Position numbers and translations under genes: made by a program | Shown: positions 39,214 through 52,000 of the stretch, piece by piece | Numbering within the stretch: position 1 is the stretch's first letter | How the letters are laid out: the number at the start of each line of letters is the position of its first letter | Origin: Homalodisca vitripennis | Taxonomy: Eukaryota; Arthropoda; Insecta; Hemiptera; Cicadellidae | Assembly: GCF_021130785.1 (NCBI RefSeq) | Contig: NC_060215.1 | Span: 71,307,501 to 71,371,500, forward strand | Direction: 5' to 3' | DNA length: 64,000 nucleotides | The notes under the pieces: model-generated | What the model was told of the DNA's origin: nothing | The model's database searches: none | Seen by the model: the letters and a program-made list of their open reading frames with translations, nothing else

Positions 39214-39940
39214 CATGTTATGGAGTGTGATTCGATTGAAGAACGTGTTTTAATTGTTAAAACCGTTTTCAAAAGTGGGGAAAACTACTAACACGATTCG
39301 AGCACTGAGAAATGATTTTGGTAAACATAACCGTCCATTACCTGCGGCGATTACAAAACTGATTGATAACTAATATAACAGATGTTGGGTTCAGTGTTAG
39401 ATGTGCAAAGACCAGTACGTCCTCAGAGTGGCAAATATCGCCGTAACAAACGCATGTGTTCGAGAAAATGCGTTAACCTCAATTTCGCCCAGCAATTAGG
39501 CCTTTCCTCCGGTACAACACAGCGCGTTTTGACTTAATATCTGCATTTGCATCCATACAAGATCCAATTATCTCAAGAATTGAAACTGGAAGATCTCAAC
39601 AGGCGTAAATTGTTAACTGGGTGTTGGGAGAATAATCAGAACGATGACAATTTTGTGAACAAAATCAACTTTTCTGATGAAGCTCATTTTCATCTCAATG
39701 GCTATGAAAATAAGCAAAACTGCGGCATTTACTCACAAGATCATGGGACATCATACTCCTGGATTATTTCCTTTGGGGTTACTTGAAGCAGAAGGTTTAC
39801 CCAAACAGGTTCAACTTGCTTCTGGAGCTGAAGCATGAGATTGGCAGAGTTATCTATCAAATTCCACATTTGAACGAGAAAGTGATGAAAGATTTCATCA
39901 AAAGGGTTGAAGTCTGTACGGCTGCACGTCTCTAACAAAT
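39214..39940 (+). pseudogene. mariner-like transposase remnant, internally deleted
   Basis: The plus strand shows the N-terminal region from about 39214 with several stops. A helix-turn-helix linker follows around 39400-39530 (Pro-Gln-Ser-Gly-Lys, then Gln-Leu-Gly-Leu-Ser). The first-Asp motif Phe-Ser-Asp-Glu-Ala-His-Phe lies near 39670-39690. At about 39750 the frame jumps to a Thr-Pro-(x)-Asp-Tyr-Phe-Leu-Trp-Gly-Tyr-Leu-Lys motif, which carries the third Asp, and stays open to a stop near 39934. The second-Asp region is missing, so an internal deletion with frameshift joined the two parts. Terminal repeats were not found. Same superfamily as the element at 27642-28749. Confidence 0.75.
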
Positions 39941-42900
39941 GTATCTAAATAAAATATACCAAGTTAAGTATACTACAATGCATATGATTTAATTTTAAAA
40001 TCGTAACCTCTAACTGAATCACCAATACAATAATAAAGGCAGCCAATGATGAAACGTAAATACAGATTAAGAAGTGTTGCCTTCACTCTAGAATTTATTA
40101 ATTGCCAATGCCAATGCTAGATCTCAATTTGACATTCAAACACAAATTCTAAATAGATCTTTTGGAGTAGATTGACCATTCAGCACACAGTTCAGGCTCG
40201 ATGGTGCTATGTAAAGAAGCGCTTCACTACAAATGATGATAAACAAGCAGTTGAAGATGGATAGCAGATTTCTCTGACTTGAGCATACAAAAGATTGGAG
40301 AACATTATGATGAATGCCAAATAAAATGTAGATGTAAAGAAGTAAATAATAAAACTGTTTTGAAAAATCTCTAATAATGTTTTTTGTTATAAGAAAACTC
40401 ACCTTTTTTTAATAAACCTCATATATAAAAAATTATTAGTAGTCAATACCCAGAATACACATTAATGTTTGTAAATGTTGCCTGCAGTAATACCTATAAT
40501 TAACCCTTGTCTTTTTATATTTAATGATAATTTACAGTACCGTAATAATTAGTAAATCTATGTAACAATGTTCAAAATCAAGTCTATTTTGTAAGTTGGT
40601 TTGCTTCATTGATTTTATTAAGTGCTCGATTAACTGTAAATCAGCAAGTTAATAAAATTTACAAATGACAACACATTGTCAATTAAAAAAAGAGTGAAAA
40701 GGAATTTGGTGGAGTGGTCCAAGAAATTAGATATCTGCCGAATTACCATACCTTAGCTTAATGCCCCTTTTAATGCTTTTATTTTAAATATTTCTTGAAA
40801 TTCATTTGTATGTGCTGTACATGTTTATTTGACTACACCTATAGAATGTAGTGGCTTGGGTTGACATTTTAGTAAAAATTCAGTTTTATAATAATTTTTG
40901 GTAAAAACAGACACAATAATAAACTGATACAATGGACTACTGAAGAACCTGACAATGTATCGAAAGAGTTATTGAATGGACGGGTGGAGTGCCCTTTGAC
41001 ATTTACATCCCAAAATCAATAGAGTTCTTTCTTTCGATCAAGTTTCAAGTCTCTAGAACCTTTTTATCAAGACAACACCCACACGATTTTAAGAAGCTGT
41101 CGGGTCCTTAATAATGAGTAAAACTTCCATTTTACAATTTTAAACTTGTGATGCAAAAGTGTTCAAATTTTTTTTCACAAACTATATAACACAGTGTTAT
41201 AATTTTCATTAAAAACTGTGATTTTCTGACTGTCAATAGAAATACTTTTTTTTCTTAATGTATTCGTGATCAAGGCTGCGTTATTTGTCTAGTCAGTCAA
41301 AGGGTCAGTCTTCTTCCAAATTATGTAGGAAGAAAGGTTACATTGTGGTAGACTTAAACCTGTCAAGTGAGAATGGGTACCATCTTGATACCAGATGATT
41401 TCAATAATTCTGTTTTCAATGTACTCAAATCTCATATTTTCATTTCTGAGGACTACCTGTTAGTGAATGACATATTTGGGTCCAGTGATTACTATTTTAT
41501 ATATAACAGGAGCAATACTAGCACTCTATATATTGTAAATGATTCTCCGTATGATTAACATTTTTTTCAATGTTACATCTTTTGACTTTTATCCACAAAA
41601 TTTCACAATACTCAGTTTTCTGTTGTATTCATCTTCATTTAATTCATGGATAAGCTTTAATTTGTACAGATAAATTTTTTTGCTTTTAGTATTGTTTGAA
41701 TAGACAATTTACGTACCGAGGGTGCCAAAAATCACAACTTTGCACCTTTTGAAAAGTTGCTATATTTTCAAATCCCCTTTAAAAATATGTTATAACATCA
41801 CCTGAGGATATTTTAGAAAGATTACAAAATTACCCACGTCTTCCTTAAAATGAGGGGTGGAGGGTAACTTCAAAATTTTAAATGGGATTACCTAACAAGT
41901 GATATCTCAAATTAAAGGTTTTAGTGAGAAAAATCTAATGACACCAAGAATTTTGACCACACTGGCCAAAAACTGTCATCATTTGAACGTAGGAGAATAA
42001 TTTTATTTTCAGTTGGACACTATAAAGGATAGAGTTAACTCGAGACCTCATATTATCACAATTCTTCTTCTTTTATCAAATCATTTGGAATGAATTATCA
42101 CATGATGGATTTACTGTTAAGATGTTTTACTTATTCCTACAAACTTAATTTTTTTGAAAAAGGTAAAGGATTTAACAGCAACTGAATTTTGTAACACTTA
42201 ATTTCATAAGTCTTGAGAGTGGTGAAAAGTAGAAGTCTCTAAATTGATTCCATGTTGGATGGACCCAATTGAAACACCCAATTGAAGTTAGAATTATACC
42301 TTTGCTCAAATGGTAGGTACACATTCTGGACATAGTAGTGAGAAATTAGTTTTCTTTCGTCATTGGATTTGTTTCATCAAGATCTATAATTTGAAGTATT
42401 ATTCGACAGATCACTCTATTTTAAGTTTTTTAGTAGCCCCAGCTCAGCCTCTCTTTGGTGAAGATGTGGACTTATTTTTAAAATTTATAAAAAATGTTCT
42501 CAGTTAATGTAATAGCATATTTATAAATGAGGAGTTTAAAATTCTCAACTTTTCAAAAGGTAATGAGGGAGGGGGTGTGCTTTACGAATGCCCAATATGT
42601 CATGATCTACTGATAATTTTCTCAAAAAGATGTATGTATTTTTATCCTGTTGAAAGCAAAAGAAAGTATAGAACTATTCAACTGTGGATCTAGAACTGAC
42701 TTTCATTAGGGGCAACCTTGGTTTTATTTACAATTTATTAACAGTAACAGTAGGTTTTGAATTTTGATATAACAAAAAATAAAATATCTCGAAACAAAAA
42801 TATAGGCCTTATTCACATTTAAAGTGTATACGAGTAGTTCACTAGACTAAGTTAGTTTTTATGGTTACAACACAAGAGAGATTTTGGAGGGGCTCATGAC

Positions 42901-45900
42901 CCCAATGGAATTAATATGGTTTACAGGTTGAACAGCAGATTTAAATTTACTGAACTCAGCTATGTAAGGCAAATAAAATATTCTTTCTAGACCTAAAACA
43001 CTGGCCTTTATTAACCAAGCAGCAAATCTGATTTTAAATAAGATTTCACCTAGTAAAACTAGTGGAACAAGTACTGGGACCTTATCCCTTCTAAAGCTCT
43101 TTATTTGAAGCATCTTTCCTCACAAATGCCTACAATTTTGACCCTATGTTGAAAAAAGCCCACATCACAAAATTCCTATTCCAATCCACTAAAGGATCAC
43201 TTATAACACAGTTTATTTGCCATTTATACTATTTAGCCCATGTCTATGTAGTTCACAAATTTGCTGCTAGATTGTGCTGACATTTACTTATTTTGAATTG
43301 CTATGAATACCAATATTTTCTCAGCCATTTTTGTTTACCTTGTGATTGTTTACATACACTGATATGGCATCAAGCTCCCATGAGAGTGATGATACACAGC
43401 ACTGACAGTGGTATTTTTAGTGATGGAGAAAAGTTTGAGCCTTTAAATCATACCGGAGGTAGTAAGAATAGTAAAGAAAATGAAAATGGCGAAGGGGAAG
43501 ATACTGAGGTTATCTTATTTTTTCATCCAAAAATACAGATCAAGGTTACTTTGGGTCTAATAATAGAAAACTCAGGATTTCCTAACAAGGTATTGCACAA
43601 GAAATAATGTTCCCAAACATCAACTGCCCTTAAAGGAAAATAGCTTCTGACAAATGGATGAAAAACTCAAAAGGATGATTTAGAAAGTAATTTAATTGAA
43701 GCCCAAAACTAGACGTTGATACACGAAATCCATGTTACCAGAAAGAAACTGTGCAAACACACAACCTATTACATAATGTGTAACACAAGAACCTGATATT
43801 ATTCATAATTTTATTTTGTGACAATTTTTTAATTGAGTTTCCAAAATTTTAGGACATAACATTTAATTAGTGAGATAGACTATTTAAAAAGGACATCTGA
43901 ACCCAGCAGTATCAATTCTATATGTGGAATACACAACTTCAAAGGTCAATACAACAGAGCATCAATAATTGGGCCTGGCAAACACCCGTAAAATCACCTT
44001 GTACTAAAACCATTTTTTAAACCAAAAAGTTATTTATTTCCACATTGTATTTCTTAGCTATGGAATAAATACGTTGCAACCTTAGTTTGACATAAACTTT
44101 TTTGAACAAAAGCAGTAAAAATCAAGCCATCAACATTTGGATTAAATTGCAAATCCTTGTCTGCAAAATACTGAATCACTACAATGGGTGAGCTGGCCTG
44201 AATGAATATGAGTACCGTCTCAATTATCGTGTTTTTCCAGTGCCCACTCTGTTTCAGTTGAATAAAACGCACAGGCTCGCCTCCAACTATGAGTGAGCTG
44301 TCATGTTGTGAGTTTGTGAGTGCTTACTCCAGTTTCTAGGTGAATACAGTTGAGAGTCACAATACACAATGGAGAGATACACAATGGAGAGCATACTCAC
44401 TGATTAGCGAGTTAGCACCCTGTACCAGACTCACCACAGTCGAGAGTGTTCTCGCTTTAGTTGTAATAGATTTTAGTTGCACGATTTATACTTAGTGCAT
44501 TGGCGCAAATTTAACAAAGTAAGCAGAAATGCACAAAAAGAGGATTACCGAGATTGCCTCCATTTGGAAGTCAAATTGCAGCCTTTGGAAATCAACCTAA
44601 ATGGAGTAAACTATCTCAAGACCTTTTAATTTTGTTTTTATAAAGATACAATAAAAGATATTATTTCATATTTCTTGAAAAGCTCCATAGTTTTATAGTT
44701 TTTATAATAAAACAAGAAATGTAATGTGGTTTTTAGATGAAAAGTTTCTGTAAATATTTAAGTATCCAAGTAATTAAGAAATGATCAGATAAAATTTACA
44801 GAATATGATATCACATTTTAAATGGAAGTATTTAATGGAAACGTCAACATAATATTTGTGTGACACCTACCTTTAACATGTTCAGGACAACGGGTAATTT
44901 CCGGAAATTTTTATATGCTGTTGAATTTTCAATAATAATGGCAAAAACCGTAATATTTTCATGTTAATCAACCAAGTATAACAAAATCAAAATTATGTAA
45001 GCTTTGCAATTTTGCATAAAAAGATTATTTGGAAAATGTTTTTGCAATGTTTCTCCATGTACCCCAAGGTATACCTAAAAAATATATTAATCCAATCGAG
45101 AAAGTGTTGTGCTGGTGGTGCATTAGGTGACAGTCCGCTGGGGCTCCTTTTCAGACCTGAATGCTCCTTGGATTGTGAGAACACACTTGCATTTTGTAAT
45201 TTTACATGAATGGGCACTCACCTTCTAAACCAAAACTTTATTCAACCGAAATTAAGATCTGACTCAGCTTTATTCAACTCACCTAATGACAACGTGATGT
45301 ACGGTTGCCTGACTAGTTCGTGAGGGAAGGGGTTCTTTATGTCCTAGTCCTACCTACTACCATCTGGTAAACACTCATAAAGGGGATATAAACTGTTACA
45401 ATGTGATAACTGTTACACGTTCTGTTTGTTCTATTCTTCATTTATGATGGAAATTGGATAATTAATAACTTTGTTCAACCATCTTTTGTACTGTAATAAA
45501 ATTCTCCTGTTCTTTACTGCAGAAACACTTTACTGCTGTTCTTTAGTGGAGAAAAACTTAAAATAGTATTGTTTTAAGTTTGCTGTCGAGTAATTTAAAT
45601 CAGCCCACATTTATTAGTGATAGTGTGAAGAAAACCTGATATTTATATCTGTAATAATGGTTTGTTAATTACACTGGTTGTTTATTGATTTAATGCTTTT
45701 TCATCTCAATGTATTAAACTTGAAATTTATATTTTTATGATGGCATTCCGGATTTTCAACAAATCTAATGATTGACATATGGACAATTGACATACTAAAT
45801 ACTGTACTATCATTGTACTAATATCCCAAATTTATGTCACTATTCTATAAATTCAGTTTCAAGTTATAACTTGTTGGAGAACAGTTGCAGTCAACTATTA

Positions 45901-48600
45901 GGTAAAGTGGTTTCACTACATACCACTTGAACTGAACTTGGTTAGCGATATTGTGGTGTGACTTGCTAATCTTGTTATAAAAGCAATAATAATAACAACC
46001 CAAATTTTTTCTCAAACAATATAATCAAAATCTGGCAAAATTGATTAATCAAACACCTTTGCATCGATTTTTTTCACAAAAGTATTGGTGGTAAATACTC
46101 AACCATGATATGAGTGGTTGGATATGGATGGTTGGATATGAGTGGTACATTTCCGTCAAAGTAACAGGCCGGAAGTGCGATGATGCGACTGAGTGGTAGT
46201 GGCCATGATGCAAGCTGTGTTTTTGAGTGTAAATTTCATTCAGTCACTGACATGGAGGTCCAGACGAATTTTGAAAAGACATGTGTTAGGTAGGTTCCAC
46301 ATGCCTAAAATGTATGGTGTTCATCGTATAAACAGGCTTTGAGTTTGGTTTGGTACATTTTATCATTTGTTTGCTGGTTTGAGAAGTAATGCAATCTGGT
46401 TTTTGAGTACACCAGGATGTTAATTGAAATTTTTTACCAGACCTGATAAGGAACCTTTTGGAGAGTTAAAGAGTGGGTTTATGGCAGTAAGTGCACCCTA
46501 GGAGGGCTAGGTGAATGCACAGAAATAACAAAATAAACAGAGTACTGAATGGCAGGAGATAATTTTAATGTTTGGAGTTGGTGGCACAATTTAGTACTGT
46601 CCTGTCACTCACGTCTGCATGCTGTCACGTTTGCCAGTGTCGCATATTCTGTGTATCGACAATACAAACATTAAAGCGTCGTCACTCAGGCGCACTATCA
46701 CTCACCACTTGTATCACGGCCAAGACCTAATAAATTGGTGTAGCACTGTTATAAATATTACAAAACATTTATCAACCATAGTGGAAAAAAAAAATAACTA
46801 AAGACAACCTAAAAAAACCTACAGTTGATTATATAGATAAAAATAGTTAACATTCATGTGAAAGCTTTTTTGCTTATGCTTTGCAATCATTGCCACTGCA
46901 GGGGCATAGCTAAGTGGTATATTGAGATGCATTCACGTTTTTTAGTTAAATAGTCAAAACCTATGTTAACAATTGATACCTCTGGATCCCTTTATACAGT
47001 AAAGAGTGCTCGGTAATTTAGGGATTTCCCAATATTTTCCCCAATGTAGTACAAAAAGTTAGTATACCAACCAGAAAATATTTTTCTGGGTATGCCAATG
47101 ATGATAACTACATATACATTTCATGTTTGCAGCCAAACGTACTAAACTGTTCCAACCCAGTTGTCCAATAACGGTTAAAAATTGCTGTATTTATCAAAAT
47201 GTTTCAGTTGCAACTATTAAAGGAAAGCAAGTGTTACAATACGATTCAATACAGAGGGTTGAAGTCCAAGAGAAAACTCCCTCACCATGACAGTAAGGAT
47301 CTGTTGTGACATAACCATGAAAGGATAGTAGCATTTAGGGCATTTACACAATCATTACAAAAACGATGGCAAGTGTCAGAAATTCTAATATCTTTTCAAA
47401 TCATCCATTGTCAATAACATATTTCAAACAAAGCATAACCCTGAAATATAGGCAGCCCAAGTCATCTTAAGGCTTTTAATAATCCCCAAGAAGTTCTAGG
47501 GAGCTAAAAATTCCACTTCAGCAGGTTTACAGAATGGCTTGTAAAGGTGTTTCCTTCTATTCAGAGTGATAGCTTCACCAATGATATGTGTGTCAGTCAC
47601 CTTGAACTCCATACTTAATTAAAAATGTCAGATTCAGAGATATCCATCTTACATATGTGGTATATATTGGTGAGCAATATCTAGTCAATAAATCAGAGAC
47701 TACAATCATTTAGTCCAAGAATTGCTTTCCTGTCAGTCGATTAAGGGTATATGACAGTTTTCACCAGTCTCAGACCTGGGAGGTTATTCCAGTAGAGAGA
47801 AAAGTAATGGTAGATAGTCCCAAACCAATTTAGACATCAAGGTACAGATGCTGAGAGATTTCAAAGCAACTTGCCTGTTGTTAGGATGTAGATCTTAACC
47901 CATGTCAGTTACCTTGATAAATTGACTCTTACATAAAGATCACCAAATGAAGTGTCCCATAATTTCATTGATTACAGGTAGGATATAACTTTTTAAATTG
48001 TTCAGTACTCATTGTATTTGTTTTTTTATCATCTAATATACTTATACAATAACTGCATTTAAGAAACTTGGATGAGAAATTACAGAGGAATTAATCATCA
48101 ACTTATAAAAATTATTCAAATTGTGTCCACTATATAACTCACACTTAATACTATTGTGAAACTTGAAAATTAAATAATAATAGTGGATTAAAGGCTAACT
48201 TGAAAAACTCATATTTGAAAGTTTTTTTGCAATAAAGAGTTTGACTAGATCGTCGGACAATGAAATTAAAAGTTTGGCTTCACCAACTAGATCTTCTTTA
48301 CATGGCTTCTTGGTGTTTCTGAATCACATTTCATTCCAATAAATAACTATAAGGTTGGAGGAAGATTTTTACTTGAGAATTGTTTGAGAAAATCACACTT
48401 AAAAACCTTAATCGTATGAAATGCTTGAGTTTCAAATTTAAGATTTTAAAAATTAATCACTCTAGTGGTATATGAATAAAAAAAAATATTTGTTGCTTTA
48501 ATATACGAACAGTATATAAGAAATATTGGATAGTTTAAAATCATTTTACAGGTCAGTAATGGGTGCTACGAATAACATTAGCCACTGTGAGTCTCAAATC
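39941..48600. other. long stretch without a recognised gene; right part may be porcupine 3' UTR or flank
   Basis: Short frames only. Candidates looked at were 43293-43607 plus (acidic, Ser/Glu-rich middle), 44272-44054 minus and 45217-44993 minus. None shows a known domain. No minus-strand AATAAA was found close to the porcupine stop, so the transcript end is not placed. Confidence 0.3.
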
Positions 48601-48607
48601 TGAATTT

Positions 48608-49038
48608 TTATTTGATACAAAAGTACAAAAAATATGTAGTAAGTGCAATCCAATGGCTGATATAGTGAGTATTACTCCATTTCTGGAAAGCCTGGGGGAA
48701 AGGAGCAGGAGTGGAGCTGGTGGTGTCAACAATACAGCCGAGGTAGGCCAAATGAAAGACTGCTAGTGCAGACCATAACCAGTTAACCATAGCGACTGGG
48801 AGCAGACTAGAAGAGTGTTTGTGGCGCATACAGTGTGCAGGGCAAGGACGTGCAGTCACACACGCATCAAGCAACACTGACAGCTTGTATCGAACACTGT
48901 ACTCGACATAGGTGTATACACCTAGGGACATGAGGATGGCTGCCAATGGGTAATTGAGGCCGTGGAGCAGAGAACTGACTGTGTATGTTGCTAGCACTGC
49001 TACCAATCCCCCATACTTGCTACTTGTACGGAACACAT
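48608..49038 (-). CDS. porcupine terminal coding exon
   Basis: The acceptor AAATATTTTCAG lies before 49038 and the stop is at 48610-48608. The catalytic His codon (CAC) is at 48964-48962 within Leu-Leu-His-Gly-Leu-Asn. A following helix contains Ser-Leu-Gly-Val-Tyr-Thr-Tyr-Val-Glu. Next come the Asp-Ala-Cys-Val-x-Ala-Arg-x-Cys loop and the Asn-Trp-Leu...Phe-His-Leu-Ala-Tyr-Leu-Gly segment. The last hydrophobic segment runs almost to the end. The open frame continues upstream to 49081, but that part is intron. Confidence 0.9.
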
Positions 49039-52000
49039 CTGAAAATATTTGCAATGTTGTTTCAAATGCAAAAATACACAAACAAATCTAGAATTATGAT
49101 TATATTTTTTCATTTAACCTGTAAGTTAGTGAATACTTTTGGAATACATACAGGGTTTTCCCATAACGTGTAAAGTAATGAGACTTTATTGATCAAAATT
49201 TTTAGGGAACACTTTGTCCTAAAAGAACCTTTGCACCTTCCTTAGTTGTATTTACCCCTCAAATCAGAGGTTTCTGATAAAACCAATAAGTTTTGTGAGC
49301 TTCAGTTCTTTAATACCATTTGGGCTCAAGAGATGAGTCCCTAGTAACAGTTCAGCCATCGATCTATTGATACAATTGGTACATATTGTTTCCAAATCTT
49401 GAGCATTGATGTGATTCCGTTGCTGCAAAGGCTCCCTAGAAGTCAGCTTCCATAACTGCTTTCAGAGACTCTGTGATGGTCCATCACCATTAGGTGGTGG
49501 TAACATCTTGTAATTTTGTAATGTGACCTTTAAAACTTATTTTGAGCTTCGTTGAAAGTCTGCCAGGGTCACATCACAGCTTTTCAGTAGATGAAAAGCT
49601 ACAAGTATGATGATTTAAGTTGCAACTCCTGTCCAGGTCAGGTGGTCCACATTGAAGGTGGTGTATATTGAGGCATTGTCTTCCAGCTGTGGCTCTGAGC
49701 AGATGTGGAAGGACATCTTTGTAGAAAATGGCATTGATTGTTCGTTCCGAAGATATAACTTCTTTATGGACCACTCACGCTTGCCAAACATGACAGAACA
49801 AACTGGAACACTTACACTTCATCACATGTTATTACATTAGTCTGATTCACTTTCTAATTGCTCCATCAGCTCACGGGAAACATCAACTCATGTTCTTTTG
49901 CTAAGCGTAGCCCAGGTATGTTGCTTAGCTCAGAAAACCCACCACAAATCACCTTGCAAGGAAGCACGCTGTTAGTGAATGAAGTTGTACGTGGTAAGGT
50001 GGTACAATCAATTTTGGGCTTGGAAAACTTGTTTATGTTAAATTCATAGTCCATTAAGAAATGTTTCCTGAACACGGAAAAGTACACATTTTTTTTGTAT
50101 CACACCATGTCTAATTAACTGCTGGTATTGTTTAAAGTAGGCCCTTTTGTAATCAGACCCAATTAAAAACAGGTGAAGATAAATATTTGAAATTTGTTAA
50201 GTATTTACATGAGTTATAACTTCAAAGAGTGACACATTTTTTTATTCATTTATGGCTTAATTAAATTTATGTAATTCAAAATAATTTAAAAAAAGTTGTT
50301 AGATATTATTTAACACAGTTACATATTTTTATGAATAAAAAAGTCACTCCCTAACACTACAACTCATGTACATGTTTTAAACCTCACATTTTAATCTTCA
50401 GTCGTTTATATTTGGACTTAATCACAAAATACTTAAATTTCATATTTAAATGCCAGTAATTCCTCGTGGAGTGATCATAAAAATGTTCTACTCTTTCTGA
50501 ATTCAAGGAAGTTATCTTAAATAGATATAACTTTAAGATAAACAAATATTTTACAAACCCAAAATCGACAGCACCACCTCAATGTATGAACAAATCCTGA
50601 GTATACATGTATTCTAAAGTTCGTTAACTGATTTTGGAGTTAAATTGTATATTGTTGAAATCATCTTATGCTTCAACAATACTTAGCATTTTAGTTAACC
50701 CTTGCAGTACCTTAAGCATGAGGGGTGACCATGCTTTAAACGTTGTAAGCACATATAAGTGCAAACGATTGTTTGCCTTGTTTTGTGATGGTAGTTCTGA
50801 GTTAGTTAACTAGAGTGTGCGGGAAGTATGTTTCAGTAGTGAAGAGATGCTGCATATCATGTGACCGCCTCTATGCTTATTAATGCTAGACCGGTTTTTG
50901 TCTCACATGTGGTAATTTGTTAGTACCCCCTCAACGCTGCAAGCTACTGCCGTGCCGAGAATTAAAGATTTGTGGGCAAATGAAAAAATTACATGCAGTT
51001 TCTTTTTCTTTTTGTTACATAGTAAAACAAAATAAATCAAATAGGCACTGAGAAAATATAATTTTCATTTTTGATAAATAATGGGTGTTTATCCAAAGTT
51101 TGGTAGCAACTATACCTGTATAGTGCCTTAAGGGTTAAACTGATGTTAAATTTATTAACAATGTTTGTGTATCACAAAAACAAACACAAATTGAATGATC
51201 TTTTGAACTCAATAATCTTTTTTTACATATATTAACCCTTAGGGATCAGCATTAAATTCATATGATTGGTCACTCATATCGCCTGGCCACAATGGTGGCC
51301 ATGGCTGTTCTCTGCCTCAGGTCGGTCAGGTCGTTGATTTATGACCACGTCCTGTCCCTCAGCTCAGTGGGCCACAGCGTGACCCTCACTGTTTTGCCGT
51401 TCGGCTCGTCAGGCCACTAAGTGTGGTCCACAATATTGTTCAGTTATAAAATTCAATCCTTATCCAGTTGTGGTTGGAAAGTGCTGTAGTCTCTTGGCCA
51501 AATAAGTAAATAAATCATATTTCTCTATTTGCAGCAAATAACATGGTAAACATTGTTCAGAATTATTTTTTATCTGACTGTCAGGGAAACTAGTTTATAT
51601 TCTGTTGATACTAGAGACTTTATTGAGACAGACTGTATTTTTTCTTCTGCAAATAAAAAGCAGATCAACATGTAACTTAAATTACATATTACTTGGTTCG
51701 TTAATATATTATTATTAACTTTATCGATGAGTTATTTATTATAATAACTCATCGATAAAGTTTTAATTTTAAAGCTAATACACTTTGTAAATTATTTGAG
51801 AATTCCATTTAAGTATCAGTCATTTAAAGAGCCAAAGGTCAAATACTGCCAATTAAATCCAAGTAAAAGTTACGTAAATCGCCGGGCATTATGTGTGGCC
51901 CGGTGAGCTGAGAGGACCACAACCTGATACTAAATCCAAACTAAGTAAGAGATAAGTTTTGGCTACATTTGATCACAAAGGGTTAAGACATTTCAATATG

